Shown here: piece by piece, positions 10,345 to 20,756 of the stretch | How positions within the stretch are numbered: position 1 is the stretch's first letter | Layout: each line of letters begins with the position of its first letter | Source: Norana najaformis | Lineage: Eukaryota; Annelida; Clitellata; Crassiclitellata; Hormogastridae | Direction: 5' to 3' | Assembly (NCBI GenBank): GCA_964023275.1 | Contig: OZ029915.1 | Span: 3,032,245 to 3,096,244, forward strand | Length of the DNA stretch: 64,000 bases | Program-made: the position numbers and the translations under genes | The notes under the pieces: generated by a model | What the model saw: the letters and a program-made list of their open reading frames with translations, nothing else | Told to the model about the DNA's origin: nothing | Database searches by the model: none

Positions 10345-11034
10345 ACAATAACCCCCGGACAGTTACCCCCCGGACAATAACCCCCGGACAATAACCCATG
10401 AGACAGTAACTCCCCATGCAAATAACCCCCCGGACAATAACCCCCTATACTGATATATTAATTATATAAATATACAAATAATGTATATTAATCATACAGT
10501 TTATGTATTAATTTATTAGACATATATTGGAGAACCATGCAACGTCACAGTATGAAATTAAATGCGTAACATTCTGCCTTGTTACACCTCTTTTCGCACT
10601 CAAACGACACTACACCATTTGCTAATTTTTTCTGCTTTACGTACGTATACATAACCTTGAAAACTAAGTTTATCTTTTCCTCGATCAGATTTTATAAATT
10701 CCATCATGGGTAGAAATAGATAAACTTTTTAAACTTTGTATTTTTCATTTCTATTATATAGTTGTTGACCTCTTTCATGTTGTATGGTAATTCTTTCATG
10801 TGCCCAATTGTCTAATAATTGTCTAATAATTAGTTTTGGATGTTTGGTCATTCTTTCATACCTACTCTCCACTGTATGTACTGTATCAGTACAGGGGGTA
10901 ATTGTCCGGGGGGTTATTTGCATGGGGGTTATTTGCATGGGGGGGGGGTTATTGTCCGGGGGCTACTGTCCGGAGGTTATTGTCCGAGGGTTATTGTCCG
11001 GGGATAATTGTCCGGGGGTTATTGTCCTGTTACC
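10345..11034. mobile_element. Foldback-type element with GGACAATAACCCCC repeats
   Basis: The left end (10345-10455) is a tandem series of 14-15 bp units GGACAATAACCCCC. The right end (10895-11028) is the same series in reverse, GGGGGTTATTGTCC, with variants such as GGGGGTTATTTGCATG. About 430 bp of AT-rich DNA lies between. CATGAACAGGCTT precedes the left end and CATGAACAGAGCTT follows the right end, a candidate target duplication of about 13 bp. No transposase is encoded, so it would be non-autonomous. Confidence 0.72.
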
Positions 11035-11230
11035 ATGAACAGAGCTTAGCACATTCGCTTATCAGCGTATATTTACAGCGATCAGTATGACCAGCCGGTG
11101 TCACGCCCCATAAATTATACTCACATCCCTCTAATCTAATTTCGCCCCATTTCCATACAAGCGCCTGACTCCGCCTCTGTACACCTGAACTATGGAATGC
11201 ATTTGTGCCAGTTACACAGGAATGAAAATA
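11035..11230 (+). repeat. Family H block, continuation after the foldback insertion
   Basis: TTAGCACATTCGCTTATCAG, CAGTATGACCAGCCGGTGTC, ACGCCC, CCTCTAATCTAATTTCGCCC, then GTACACCTGAACTATGGAAT. Matches 15380-15570, 16200-16300, 17190-17300 and 33620-33715 in order. Confidence 0.55.
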
Positions 11231-11308
11231 CGTTTTGCGTATTTTTATTGTTCAGACCAAAGAAAAATAATCCCCGACTCATTAGACATAATATGAATGA
11301 ATAAATTC

Positions 11309-11493
11309 ATCAGTTTAACGACATCTTATGGCATCAAATGCCGTTGACGTCGATAGGATTTTTTACAGTTCTCACTGTTTAGTTCTGGCTGGGATAATTG
11401 TGGCTGATTTATTAAAAAATATTAGCAAACGCAGTAGTAGTTCCAATGTTTAACGACATCTTATGGCATCAGAGGCCGTTTACTTCGATTGGA
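11309..11493 (-). repeat. Two partial family F copies
   Basis: 11309-11354 and 11433-11493 keep only the (TAGTAG)TTCC end and the shared core TTTAACGACATCTTATGGCA. The RTE-like half is missing. Confidence 0.6.
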
Positions 11494-11556
11494 TAAAATT
11501 TTAGTTTTCACTGTTTTTATCAATCTGCTTTATTTAACTAATTTTAACACTCGCTT

Positions 11557-11672
11557 AGTATTAGTTTCCATTGTGTAACGACGTCTTATGACATCAAAGC
11601 CCGTTGACGTCGCCCTCATCCTTTACCCAGGCTTCGTACTGGCACTAACCGACTAGAGGCAGTGGCCGAATT
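11557..11672 (-). repeat. Family F copy with target duplication
   Basis: AACACTCGCTTAGTATT lies before it and AACACTCGATTAATATT after it, about 17 bp with two differences. This is the longest duplicate flank seen for an F copy here. Confidence 0.75.
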
Positions 11673-11694
11673 CAACACTCGATTAATATTATTT

Positions 11695-11869
11695 CCAAAG
11701 TTTAACGACATTTTATGGCTATATTGACCGTGGACGTCTTTAAAGTTCTTATTTATTTACAGATTATTGTTCATATTTTCCGTTATTAATTTTCGATCGT
11801 TCGTCTTGACTTTTTCAATTCGTATTTGGTTGGATTTCTGATTTTTCCTGAGGCCTTTATTGTATTCTG
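11695..11869 (-). repeat. G-core unit with a longer flank, paralogous to 34070-34268
   Basis: TTTCCAAAGTTTAACGACAT, then GACGTCTTTAAA-TTCTTATTTA, TTATTGTTCATA and the ATTCTGT-GTGAAGACC junction are shared in order with 34070-34268. This locus has an F insertion; the 34-kb locus has the LTR element. Confidence 0.6.
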
Positions 11870-11970
11870 TAGTAGTAATAGTTCCTCGGTTTAACGACAG
11901 CTTATGTCGCCCTCCTCCTTTATCCATGCTTGGGACTGGCACTACCCCCAAACAAAGCAGTGGCGGAGTT
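11870..11970 (-). repeat. Family F copy, shortened core
   Basis: TAGTAATAGTTCCTCGG, TTTAACGACAGCTTATG joined directly to TCGCCCTCCTCCTTTATCC, so about 20 bp of the middle is missing. Confidence 0.75.
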
Positions 11971-11989
11971 TTGCATACAGTGAAGACCG

Positions 11990-12290
11990 GTTGCCCATTA
12001 TATAGCGTCGATAGAAAGCGTTTTAGAGGTGTCTAAATAGAATATAAATTCACTCGGAGATAACCACTTCCATACTTTAACGACATCTTACGGCTGCGAG
12101 GGCCGTTTTCGTCGACCTTACACTACCATAGGGTGGTCCATGTTGGCTCTTACAAAAGGTTATGGTTGACGAGTATATATTGCATTGGTTGAAAGCATTT
12201 TAAAGGTGTCCAAAAATGACGCTGCGTTATCCTGTGTTTAAAGACAACTTACGGCCACCGGAGGAGTCAACGTCGACGTTGGCTTTACCT
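11990..12290 (-). repeat. Two family G copies in tandem
   Basis: 11990-12125 and 12165-12290, each with ATATAGCG-like start or TATATTGCATTGG, GTTTTA-AGGTGTC, a TTTAACGACATCTTACGG or TTTAAAGACAACTTACGG core and a GTCGACC-like end. Confidence 0.7.
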
Positions 12291-12599
12291 CACATCAGCA
12301 GAGCCCGTCATTACGGGCGGGTTAATGACATCTCATGGCAGCAGCGGCCGTTGAAGTTGAAACTCATTATGTTTGACTTGGAATATTCCTTAATGTAAAC
12401 TTGATGCAGGCATATAATGATCCAGGAATTTTCTTGATTATATTGATTGCTTTGATTAAATTGAGGAATAAGCTGAGGGTTGTCTTGATTCAGCATCTAG
12501 ACATTTTCCTCCTCTTTTTCGAGGAGCGCTTTAATTGAGGTTTTATAAATCTTCGTCGTAATAATAAATAAATAAATAGATAAATAAATAAATTAGTTA

Positions 12600-12635
12600 A
12601 TAATAATAATAATAAAATAATAATAATAAAAATAA

Positions 12636-12668
<33 letters not shown>

Positions 12669-12745
12669 GGAAGAGGAAGAGGAAGAAGAAGATGACGAGG
12701 ACGACGAGGAGAAGAAAGAGGAGAAGAAAGAGGAGGAGAAGAAGG
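12600..12745. repeat. (AAT)n and GAAGAG purine tract
   Basis: AAT repeats to about 12668, then a GAAGAGGAGAAG-rich tract. Simple sequence. Confidence 0.85.
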
Positions 12746-12818
12746 TCAGGAGCGCCTCCGATGAGTTTTTCATGAATTGGTGCTATATAAATTTGCAATT
12801 ACAATTACAGTTACAAAG
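12746..12818 (+). repeat. LINE-N 3' tail
   Basis: GTCAGGAGCGCCTCCGATGA, then TGGTGCTATATAAATTTGCA and (ATTACA)n. The same block ends the LINE fragment at 61590-61782. Confidence 0.6.
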
Positions 12819-13326
12819 GACCAATGACCTACATATTTGGTCGAAACAACCCAGAAACCTCATGATTCAAGTTAACTCCATAAAAATTCGTAATATACAG
12901 ATTCATTAAAGAAAAAATCCGCACGTCGCCAGTAAACAACAACATAGCGAACTATATTTATTTGTAGCTAGTAGGTCCGATATAAATATATCTTGACATA
13001 CAACCTACTATTATATATATATATATATAATACGGCTAGAACGGAAATAAAAGGAACCATTAAATAACTGTTCAATTAGCTATTTAACAAATTAATAAAA
13101 AGTTCCAGTGTTTAACGACGTCTTATGGCTACAGTGAACCTTGACGCAATAAAATGGAGCTGATATAGCTGGTGAATATATAACGTCGGTCGAATACGTT
13201 TTAAAGGTGTCTAATGAAAGCGTGATTATCTTCAAAGTTTAACGACATGTTATGGCTACAGTGGTCGTTGACATATAAAATCGGCATCGATTAAACGCAG
13301 CTGATGCAGCTGGTGAATAGATAGTA

Positions 13327-13438
13327 AGTAGTTCCTCAGTTTAACGACAGCTTGTGGCATCAAAGGCCATTGCCGTCTCCCTCCGCCTTTATCTAGGCTT
13401 GGGACTAGCACTACCCCGAAACAAAGCAGTGGCGGAAT
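13327..13438 (-). repeat. Family F copy inside a G unit
   Basis: Flanked by GGTGAATAGATAG and AGGTGAATATATAG, a likely diverged target duplication. Confidence 0.8.
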
Positions 13439-13599
13439 CAGGTGAATATATAGAGACGGTCGAAAACTTTTTAAAGGTGTCTAATGAAAGCATAATTATT
13501 TGCCAAAGTTTAATGTCATCTTATGGCTATGGTTACCGTTGACGTGTTCAGAAGACATATTACACGCAGCTGATGCAGCTGGTGAATATATAATAGTAT

Positions 13600-13715
13600 T
13601 AGTAGTAGTTCTTCAGTTTAACGACAGCTATGGCATCAAAGGCCGTTGCCGTCGCCCTCCTCCTTTATCCAGGCTTGGGACTTGGACTAGCCCTAAACAA
13701 GGGAGTGCCGGACTT
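13600..13715 (-). repeat. Family F copy inside the next G unit
   Basis: Flanked by GGTGAATATATAA on the left and TGTGAATATATAA some 30 bp further right. Confidence 0.75.
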
Positions 13716-13917
13716 CCCAAATATGACTGTGGCTGAGTTGTGAATATATAACGTCGGTCGAATACGTTTTAAAGGTGTCTAATGAAAGCATAATTATTTG
13801 CCAATGTTTAAGGACGTGTCATGGCTGCCAGGGCCGTTGACGTTGATCTTGCTTAACAAGGTTTTCTTGTAACCGATATATTAGAGAAATTCCCAGGATG
13901 TGAGTTGAGTGGCGATG

Positions 13918-14016
13918 CTAGTTTCAATTTTTAACGACATCTTATGGCATCGAAGGCCTTTGACGTCGCCCTCCTCTTTTATCCAGGCTTGGGACTGGCA
14001 CAAAATTGAGGGAGTT
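13918..14016 (-). repeat. Family F copy, diverged
   Basis: Core TTTAACGACATCTTATGGCA and CTTTTATCCAGGCTTGGGAC are kept. The start and end are eroded. Confidence 0.65.
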
Positions 14017-14520
14017 CGCATATTTACATCGATTCGGTATTTCAGATAGTGTCACGCCCTCTGGTTGCTTCCATCTTTGTAATCCAATCTAACGCGTGTC
14101 TATATGTCTTTGTACAACATAACCAACTTAATCCATTTGGGCAGTTAGCGCAGATAAGGAAACATGCTTTACCTAAGGTTTGTCTCAGACCAAGAGAATT
14201 AATAAGCGAAAACTCTTTCAACATACAATTTACAATCTATCTTTGTGTTATGTTACTATTCTAAACGGGTCAATCAAAATAAATTACTCCGCGCATTTTC
14301 CATTAACCTATGACCCTAAACTCACTTTATGTCACATATCGTAGCAATACATCGTCTTAGATATAGCCGATATAACAGATACGAAGTCCTACAGACTGCT
14401 ATTTTTGTGTGCATCCTATCAAGTGATACGATTCAAATCGAAAATAAGCAGCTATTAAATATTTCTTAAAGTTACATGCAATTTTTTGACAGAACATCTC
14501 TTACGAAGACAACTTTTTTT
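14017..14520 (+). repeat. Family H block
   Basis: Parallel to 16200-16740: CAGTATTTC-like start, GTGTCACGCCCTC, TTTACCTAAGGTTTGTCTCA, CCAAGAGAATTAAT, then CCTAAACTCACTTTATGTCA and TTTATTAAG-like end with ACATGCAATTTTTTGACAGA. Neither copy keeps a long frame. Confidence 0.55.
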
Positions 14521-14550
14521 AATTTACAGGAAAGACTGAGAAATCAAAAC

Positions 14551-14740
14551 GTAGTGTCCAATGTTTAACGACTTCTTATGGCATCAAAGGCCGTTGACGT
14601 CTCCGTCCTCATCCTTTATCCAGGCTTGGGACTGGCACTACCCGACTAAAGGCAGTGGCGGAGTTTAAATAAATAATAGGCATTGGTAGTTTCCAATGTT
14701 TAACGACATCTTATGGCAAGAAAGGCCATTGACGTCAATT
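14551..14740 (-). repeat. Full and partial family F copies
   Basis: Full copy at 14551-14665, ending GGCAGTGGCGGAGTT. A partial copy at 14685-14735 keeps the tail side and core only. Confidence 0.75.
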
Positions 14741-14779
14741 GAAAAAAATTTGTATAGTTTGGAAAAACATCTTACGTTT

Positions 14780-14930
14780 AATAATGGAAAATCAAAGGCG
14801 GATGACGAGTATAAATAGCTTCTGTCAAAGCCGTTTTAAAGGTGTCTAAAGGGAACTGTTTCGTTGTCAAATGTTTAACGACATCTTGTGGCTGTTTGGA
14901 TCGTTGAGGTCGACCTTGCCATTCCTTACA
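14780..14930 (-). repeat. Family G copy, well preserved
   Basis: GCGGATGACGAGTATAAATA, GCCGTTTTAAAGGTGTCTAA, then TTTAACGACATCTTGTGGCT and GTCGACCTTGCC. Confidence 0.75.
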
Positions 14931-15400
14931 ATAATTATAATTAACCATCAGACTAAGCTATTCCGATCTTGTTTATTATTTCTTTTTCTTTCGGTTTGTG
15001 ATTTTTTAATAAAGCTATATTCGATCGCAACCGCATGAAATCCCTTTCTAGTGAGTCATGTATTAAGGACTCTTAAAAGCGTAGCTGTTCATAATTATTT
15101 ATGGTTAAATAATATATGTATTTAGTATATTTTTATTACCTTTCCTTGATTATTTGCTTTCTAACTTCCTTAGAATTTGTGTCCCAGAAATGTTTAAATC
15201 TTTTATCTCAATTAATCCTCAGATTGTGTTACCTTATTCGTTTCTTAGGGGTTTTATAACCTTTTTAAAGCGTGCACCCCTCGCGCCAAATCACTTTCAA
15301 AGCAAATTCAACAACTTAACCCAACCCAAGAGTCAAATATGGAGGCAGGGTTGACTCGGTTTGGCTCTTGCAGAGTATACAGTTCATGAACAAAACGTGG
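14931..15400 (+). repeat. Block L, copy 1 of 3
   Basis: Shares, in order, with 17440-17930 and 24370-24840: TTTGTGATTTTT, a GTATTAAGGACTC-type motif, TAGTATATTTT, CTTTCCTT, a TTCTCAGATTT-like stretch, CCTCGCGCC-AA-CACTTTCAAA, and a final ATACAG. About 470 bp, with no conserved frame. Class unknown. Confidence 0.55.
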
Positions 15401-15600
15401 CATAATCGCATATGTATGGCTTATGCATCAGCTTATTATCACAGCGATTCAATATTTCCAGACAGTGTCACTCCCCTAAGAACTCCCATCCCTCTAATCT
15501 AATTTCGCCCAACTCTCCAAACTACGTCTCTGTACAGCTGAACCATAGTATGCATTTTTATAAAAACATATACATTACCTTTTTTGCTCAAAAGACGCGA
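15401..15600 (+). repeat. Family H block
   Basis: ATGTATGGCTTATGCATCAG, CAGACAGTGTCACTCCCCTA, CCCTCTAATCTAATTTCGCC, CTCTGTACAGCTGAACCAT. Confidence 0.55.
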
Positions 15601-15616
15601 TGTGTCTATAGCTTCT

Positions 15617-15712
15617 ATGTAACGACGCTGTGTCACGACTAAGATGATTAGAGTAGTCCTCCTCTTTTATCCAAGCTTCGGACTTGCACCACCCGAACAT
15701 GGAGGCTTTGTG
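15617..15712 (-). repeat. Family F copy, subfamily F2
   Basis: GTAACGACGCTGTGTCACG and AAGATGATTAGAGTAGTCCT, then CTTTTATCCAAGCTTCGGAC. The end is eroded. Confidence 0.65.
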
Positions 15713-15735
15713 GTTCTGGGGATTAGAAGTAGTTT

Positions 15736-15950
15736 CAATTGTTTAATGACATCTTGTGGCTGCCAAGGGCCGTTGACGTCGACCTTACCTGTTCTTGCCA
15801 AAAGAGCCTAGACCAACAGTACGTCCCGATCAACGCACTTAATGAATATATAGCGTCAGTTAAATGCATTTTAGTGGTGTTTAAAGAGCGTATTGCGTTT
15901 ACTCACACACTTTGGCGCCATAGCTGTTGATGTCGATCTTACCTTAGATT
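15736..15950 (-). repeat. Family G units
   Basis: TTTAATGACATCTTGTGGCT with GGGCCGTTGACGTCGACC, then TGAATATATAGCGTCAGTTA and TTTTAGTGGTGTTTAAAGAG. Confidence 0.65.
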
Positions 15951-15997
15951 CTCGGTGTCGTAGTAATCTGAAATAATATTTGATACTGAGTTACCGA

Positions 15998-16117
15998 TAG
16001 TAGTAGTAGTTCCTCAGTTTAACGATAGCTTATGGCATCAAAGGCCGTTGACATCGCCCTCCTCCTTTATCCAGGCTTGGGACTGGCACTACCCCAAAAC
16101 AAAGCAGTGGCGGAGTT
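15998..16117 (-). repeat. Family F copy
   Basis: Full-length, with four TAG units at the tail side, showing that tail length varies. Confidence 0.8.
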
Positions 16118-16137
16118 ATTAAAGTCAGTGGGGGAAG

Positions 16138-16200
16138 TTAGGAATATATAACATCGGTGGTAGCCGTTTTAAAGGTGTCTATAAAGCGCAAAGTTCTATT
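16138..16200 (-). repeat. Family G core
   Basis: GGAATATATAACATCGGTGG, then AGCCGTTTTAAAGGTGTCTA. Confidence 0.65.
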
Positions 16201-16740
16201 TTTTTAAACCAAAGGCATCAGCGTATGTTTACAACGATTCAGTATGGCCAGAAAGTTGATCCCAACCCTCTATTCCAATATGCCCACCTCTTCAAATAAA
16301 AGCTTGTCTGTGCCTCTGAATAACTTAACCATGTTATTCATTTGAATAATTAGCAGAGGAAAACTACCTTTACCTAAGGTTTAGCCCAGGCCAAGAGAAG
16401 TAATTAAGGCAAATTCATTCAACATTGTATGTAGAATCTAGCGACACTATATATACTATTTACAAGATGCAATCAACATGTATCAGTAGGTGCATTTTTC
16501 ATTAACTAAAGTAGCAGCCTTCCATCCTAAACTCACTTTATATCACATATCAAGTGGCAAGCATCAAGTTCTGCTGTAGCATTATATAGATCTTGGTCGG
16601 TATACAAAAGGCAGGGAGTGCGATAGAATGCGACCACTTTTTAAACAAAGTTCAATCGGGTATTGGCATCGAAAACTATATTTATTAAGGTTACATCCAA
16701 TTGTTTGGAAACACATTTCGCACTAAGTGAATGTGTGATG
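16201..16740 (+). repeat. Family H block
   Basis: CATCAGCGTATGTTTACAAC, CAGTATGGCCAG, TTTACCTAAGGTTTAGCCCA, CCTAAACTCACTTTATATCA, then TTTATTAAGGTTACATCCAA. Paralogous to 14017-14520. Confidence 0.55.
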
Positions 16741-16889
16741 CGTTCTTTACAACCACGGAATTGGAAAAACACTGGGAGATGAAGCAGTTTCCATTGCTTA
16801 AAGCTATTTTGTGGCTATATTGATGTCGACCCAACTTTAGACACCAAAGAACTGCCGAGATTCGTAATTAATCCTTTTTTTAATCATCA

Positions 16890-17300
16890 ATTTAACGACA
16901 TCTCATGGCATCAGCGGCATATAAGAAATCAGCAATTTCACAAACAATTTTCACATTAGGTTGTACAGCTAGTCAACACATTTTTGCTCTTTAAACTACT
17001 CAGATAACTAACATCAGTGGACTGCAATTTCAATTACTATAGTTAAGTATATGTGAAGGAATTTCATACAGTATACAAACATAACATAAGTTAAATCGTA
17101 GTTTGCCATACTACTCCGTAGTTTCCTACTGATAATCAATGAATAGGTATTATGTATCAGCAGGACATGAACAAAACATAACATTCACATATGTATGGCT
17201 TATGTATCAACGTATTATTTACAATGATTTAACATGACTAGACGGTATCACGCCCCCTAAGTGCATGATCCATTCCCTCCAATATAATTGCGCCAATCAA
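16890..17300 (+). repeat. F/G core followed by a family H block
   Basis: TTTAACGACATCTCATGGCA at 16892, then the H series to CAGCAGGACATGAACAAAAC and CTAGACGGTATCACGCCCCC. This is the uninterrupted counterpart of the site hit by the foldback element at 10345. Confidence 0.55.
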
Positions 17301-17330
17301 CTGCTAATTCAATTAATTAATCCGTATGAT

Positions 17331-17410
17331 AAATGTTTATATATATTGTCAGCTAAAGTCTTATAAAAGGTGTTTTAAGAGAACGTTGCTTTATCGTTGA
17401 CGTCGACCTT
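17331..17410 (-). repeat. Family G copy, diverged
   Basis: TTATAAAAGGTGTTTTAAGA, GAACGTTGCTTTATCGTTGA, CGTCGACCTTAC. Confidence 0.55.
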
Positions 17411-17439
17411 ACTTTACCCGAAAATTAGCATATATACAC

Positions 17440-17930
17440 GATGCTATTTTAATACAGGCGATTATTTCTTATTTCTCTTTGTGATTTTTAACAAAGGTAT
17501 GCATAACTTTAGTGGCATTTTTAAAAATGGGACATGTCACGTGATCGCACCGCCATGCAACCTCTGTTAAGTAGTAATATATTAAGGACTCATAAATATT
17601 TATATGTAGCTGTTTATAATAATTTATGTAATATATGTATAGTATATTTTCATTGTCTTTCCTTATTTTTGTTCTTTTTAAATTTCTCAGATTTCATTTC
17701 TATGACAGAAATCTTTTTAATCTCTATTATTTTTTAATCCACAGTTTTTTGTTTGCTTCTCAGGATTTTTCAAACCGTTTTTAAGTGTGAAACCCTCGCG
17801 CCCAACCACTTTGAAAGTCAATTCAACCGCATAGCCAACCCCAAAGTCAATATATAGAGGGAGGTAAGGCCGATTTGTCCTCGGCTTGGCCTCTGGCTAG
17901 GGTTTCGGCAGCTCATTGACTACAGGAGAT
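17440..17930 (+). repeat. Block L, copy 2 of 3
   Basis: Same order of motifs as 14931-15400: TTTGTGATTTTTAACAAAGG, TATTAAGGACTCATAAATAT, GTATAGTATATTTTCATTG, CCTCGCGCCCAACCACTTTG. Confidence 0.55.
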
Positions 17931-18289
17931 ATTATATATTGCTTATGCGTCTTGTTCGTTTTGATAGATTGGTTTGTCATGTAATTATTTCTTGTATGTT
18001 CGGACTTCTGCTGTGACAAAGCCTCTCTTTATTTGCTCTTAATTCTGGCTGTTGGATTTCTTGCGGACAGAACGTAGGCCTATTAAAACGAGGTTAAAAC
18101 AGGTTAAAACCTTGACAACACATACGTATACATACATACACATGCTTATGACGTGCGTCTACTTCTAACGTGTTTTTCGCTGTTATCATCTGTGATTTAT
18201 ACGACCTCCGGGGTAGAAAAATAATTGATCTACCAATCAATAGTTTTTGCACTGATGCTAAGATTTTATTTCTTTCCATACACTTAATA

Positions 18290-18550
18290 TAAATGAAGGA
18301 GATTGATAACTTAAAAGCCATCGTTTTACCACATCTTACGGCTTCCAGGGCCGTCGACAACAACCCTACCTGTTCAAAGCCCGGAATGAACATTGCAAAC
18401 TGTACGCGTGATCGAACGCCTTGGTCACATATAGCTTAGACCGACAGCGTTTTAAAGGTGTCTAAATGTAGCTATTTTATTTGATGTCCTAGTATTTAGT
18501 GTTTAACAACATCTTGTGGCTGCCAGGACGTCTACGACGACCTTACTTTA
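18290..18550 (-). repeat. Family G units
   Basis: 18320-18375 has ACATCTTACGGCTTCCAGGG. 18428-18550 has TATAGCTTAGACCGACAGCG, TTTTAAAGGTGTCTAAATG and TTTAACAACATCTTGTGGCT. Confidence 0.6.
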
Positions 18551-18559
18551 CCTCAAAGA

Positions 18560-19250
18560 CATAAAATATCAAGAATATAAAAATGCTATTTAAAACAGCG
18601 TCTTCTTTAAAAGCGGCGTATAACATATTAACGTAGCCTCTGTCTCTCTAGGATTGTAAGGCTCTTTCTAATTATCCCACCGGTAGAAGATGGACTGGAT
18701 CCGGTTTCCTTGACAGTGTCGGGCTCCAGATGAACATATGTGCCGTTTGCGACCGTGTCTGTGAAGCAACGGGGAGGCAGTGTTTGAAGAGGCGTCGATC
18801 GTCGATCACGGAGAGGTTCTACGACCAACTAACCGGCTATTTATGATTGCTATCCTGTCTCATACCATCTACGAGGGAGTGCCAGTAGGTGATCATAACC
18901 GTGGATTTGCGCCTGGCATTCATTTTTCCTCAGCCTTATACAAATACGAACCAGGAAGTCAGAACATGGTGTCAAATGTAACGGGATTCGTTAAGCATAC
19001 GTGTTTGCGAGGACCCGCTAGTGGTGACTTTTCCAGTTATATGAGCTTTATCTGCTGACAGGTGAACTTATTTTTCTCCAAGAACTGTAACACTAAACTA
19101 AGCAGGGCACATAGAAAGCGCTTATGTGAGGTACCAAAATACTCTATATAAATGTTCTATATGTCCGGATGCAATCATGCTTAAATCTATAATTTGTGCT
19201 GGTTTTCAGTCTTGAATCATAAATGTGAAAACTGAAAATTGCGCTACAAT
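18560..19250. other. Unassigned, higher-complexity DNA
   Basis: 18600-19060 is less AT-rich than its surroundings and has short open frames on both strands (66 residues minus at 18628-18828; 92 residues plus at 18780-19058). I recognise no domain. It could hold a host exon or an old transposon piece; I cannot tell. Confidence 0.25.
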
Positions 19251-19268
19251 TGTTTTCATTTAAAAGGT

Positions 19269-19526
19269 TCATAGGTTACATGGCTTCTGCTGATTTCTTA
19301 ATATTTTCTTTCTTAGCATCTGCTTCACTTTCGTGGCCTTCTCGTTGAGGATTTCGACTTTAAACTGAAGCCGACACAGCACTCGGTTCTGTCGGATAGG
19401 AGATGACTTCGCTCCGGTGATTAAAATGGTCTCCCTGATGCAGCTTTTGAGTGCAGCAGAGAAATTTCGGAGATTTACATTACATTCTTCTTCGCCATAT
19501 GTAAGTGCATGTTTTTGGTAACACAA
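19269..19526 (-). CDS. Unrecognised 85-residue open frame, possible exon or transposon remnant
   Basis: Open frame of 85 residues with a mixed, non-repetitive composition. It begins MCYQKHALTYGEEE and ends LRKKILRNQQKPCNL, with a basic C-terminal half (VEILNEKATKVKQMLRKK). I do not recognise a family, signal peptide or membrane segment. It lies in one of the few stretches without obvious simple repeats and is followed at 19555 by a family G copy. The length is within reach of chance in 64 kb, so function is not claimed. Confidence 0.2.
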   Translation of the reverse strand: MCYQKHALTYGEEECNVNLRNFSAALKSCIRETILITGAKSSPIRQNRVLCRLQFKVEILNEKATKVKQMLRKKILRNQQKPCNL

Positions 19527-19554
19527 ATCTCAGGAAGACAATCAGTAACTTTTT

Positions 19555-19650
19555 TAAACGTATGGATGACAAGTATATATATCGTAGGTTGAGGACGTTT
19601 TAAAGGTGTCTTAAGAGAAAGTTGATTTAGCGTCGGTGTCGACCTTATTT
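19555..19650 (-). repeat. Family G copy
   Basis: TGGATGACAAGTATATATAT, GAGGACGTTTTAAAGGTGTC, GAGAAAGTTGATTTAGCGTC. Confidence 0.65.
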
Positions 19651-19825
19651 TACCTGCTAATTAGGTTTTAATTTTAAACAAATTTCTCTCTTACTTTCTC
19701 AGATTTTGAATTATATCTCAGAATTTTTAGTCTTTTTTATCAACGGATTTTTTTACATGTTTCGTTTCTCCGGATATATATATATATAAAGGTGTCTTAA
19801 GATATATTATATATTATATATGCAT

Positions 19826-19880
19826 GCATCTATGTATGTATGTATGTATGTATGTATGTATGTATGTATGTATGTATGAA
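19826..19880. repeat. (ATGT)n microsatellite
   Basis: About 13 units of TATG. Confidence 0.9.
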
Positions 19881-20111
19881 TAGTTGAATACTTACCATAA
19901 TTTTTTAATTTTTTAAACGTTATTTCTATATATAATTATAATAATTTGTATTCATGAAGTATAAATAATATATCCGATGAATAATTTATATAATTTTCAT
20001 TACCTTTTCTTCATTTACGTTTACAGCGGGGTCATTTTATGAACCTTTCTCTTTCTATATATATGTACAACCTATATAACCTATAATTTATATATATATA
20101 ATCTATATAAC

Positions 20112-20334
<223 letters not shown>

Positions 20335-20756
20335 TGAGTTAAGAGATTAGATGTCACTGACCTTTTGGAATTCTGTCTTGGTACCGAGACTGAACAACCA
20401 ACCTGACTTTTGTGGACTTGTAGCCTAGTTTTTGCAAGTGAGGCCGTGAGCAATTTTTAGATTTAAATTTGCATTTACATCCAGGAGAAATTTGCGTTTC
20501 TGATTTGTGTTTTCTTACTTCCACTCGCCTACAGTCTTTAATATATTTTAATTTAAATTATTTCATATGTGAAGTTTTGATGGCGTAGCTCCTAACTTCT
20601 GTCCAGTCTATTATGGAGGCCAAATAATAATAATTCGGGTCGAATGATACATGTATGATGCATGATAGTGTATCATATATATATGCATGCACAGCAGCAG
20701 GAGGCCATATTTAACGGTTTTTGTTAATTAACAGCGCGAGTTACAGCTTTTAAAGC

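Larger units (their letters stand above)
13100..13860 (-). repeat. Short tandem run of family G units, two carrying F insertions
   Basis: Four G units follow one another: TTTAACGACG at about 13111, TTTAACGACATG at 13239, TTTAATGTCATC at 13509 and TTTAAGGACG at 13805. Each is linked by GCAGCTGGTGAATATATAAC or a close variant, then GTCGGTCGAATACGTTTTAA and AGGTGTCTAATGAAAGC. Without the F insertions the period is about 128-180 bp. The two F copies both sit beside GGTGAATATATA-type flanks, that is, at the same place in the unit. Confidence 0.75.

Noticed and set aside
14780-14870. Hammerhead ribozyme in family G (GGATGACGAG with a downstream CGAAAGCG in some copies)
   Set aside because: The CUGAUGA core is not present, and the bases that should close stem II do not pair. 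No retrozyme structure could be drawn.
18600-19060. Host exon
   Set aside because: Composition is suggestive, but no domain, no clear splice-site pair and no conserved neighbour could be shown. Listed as unassigned.
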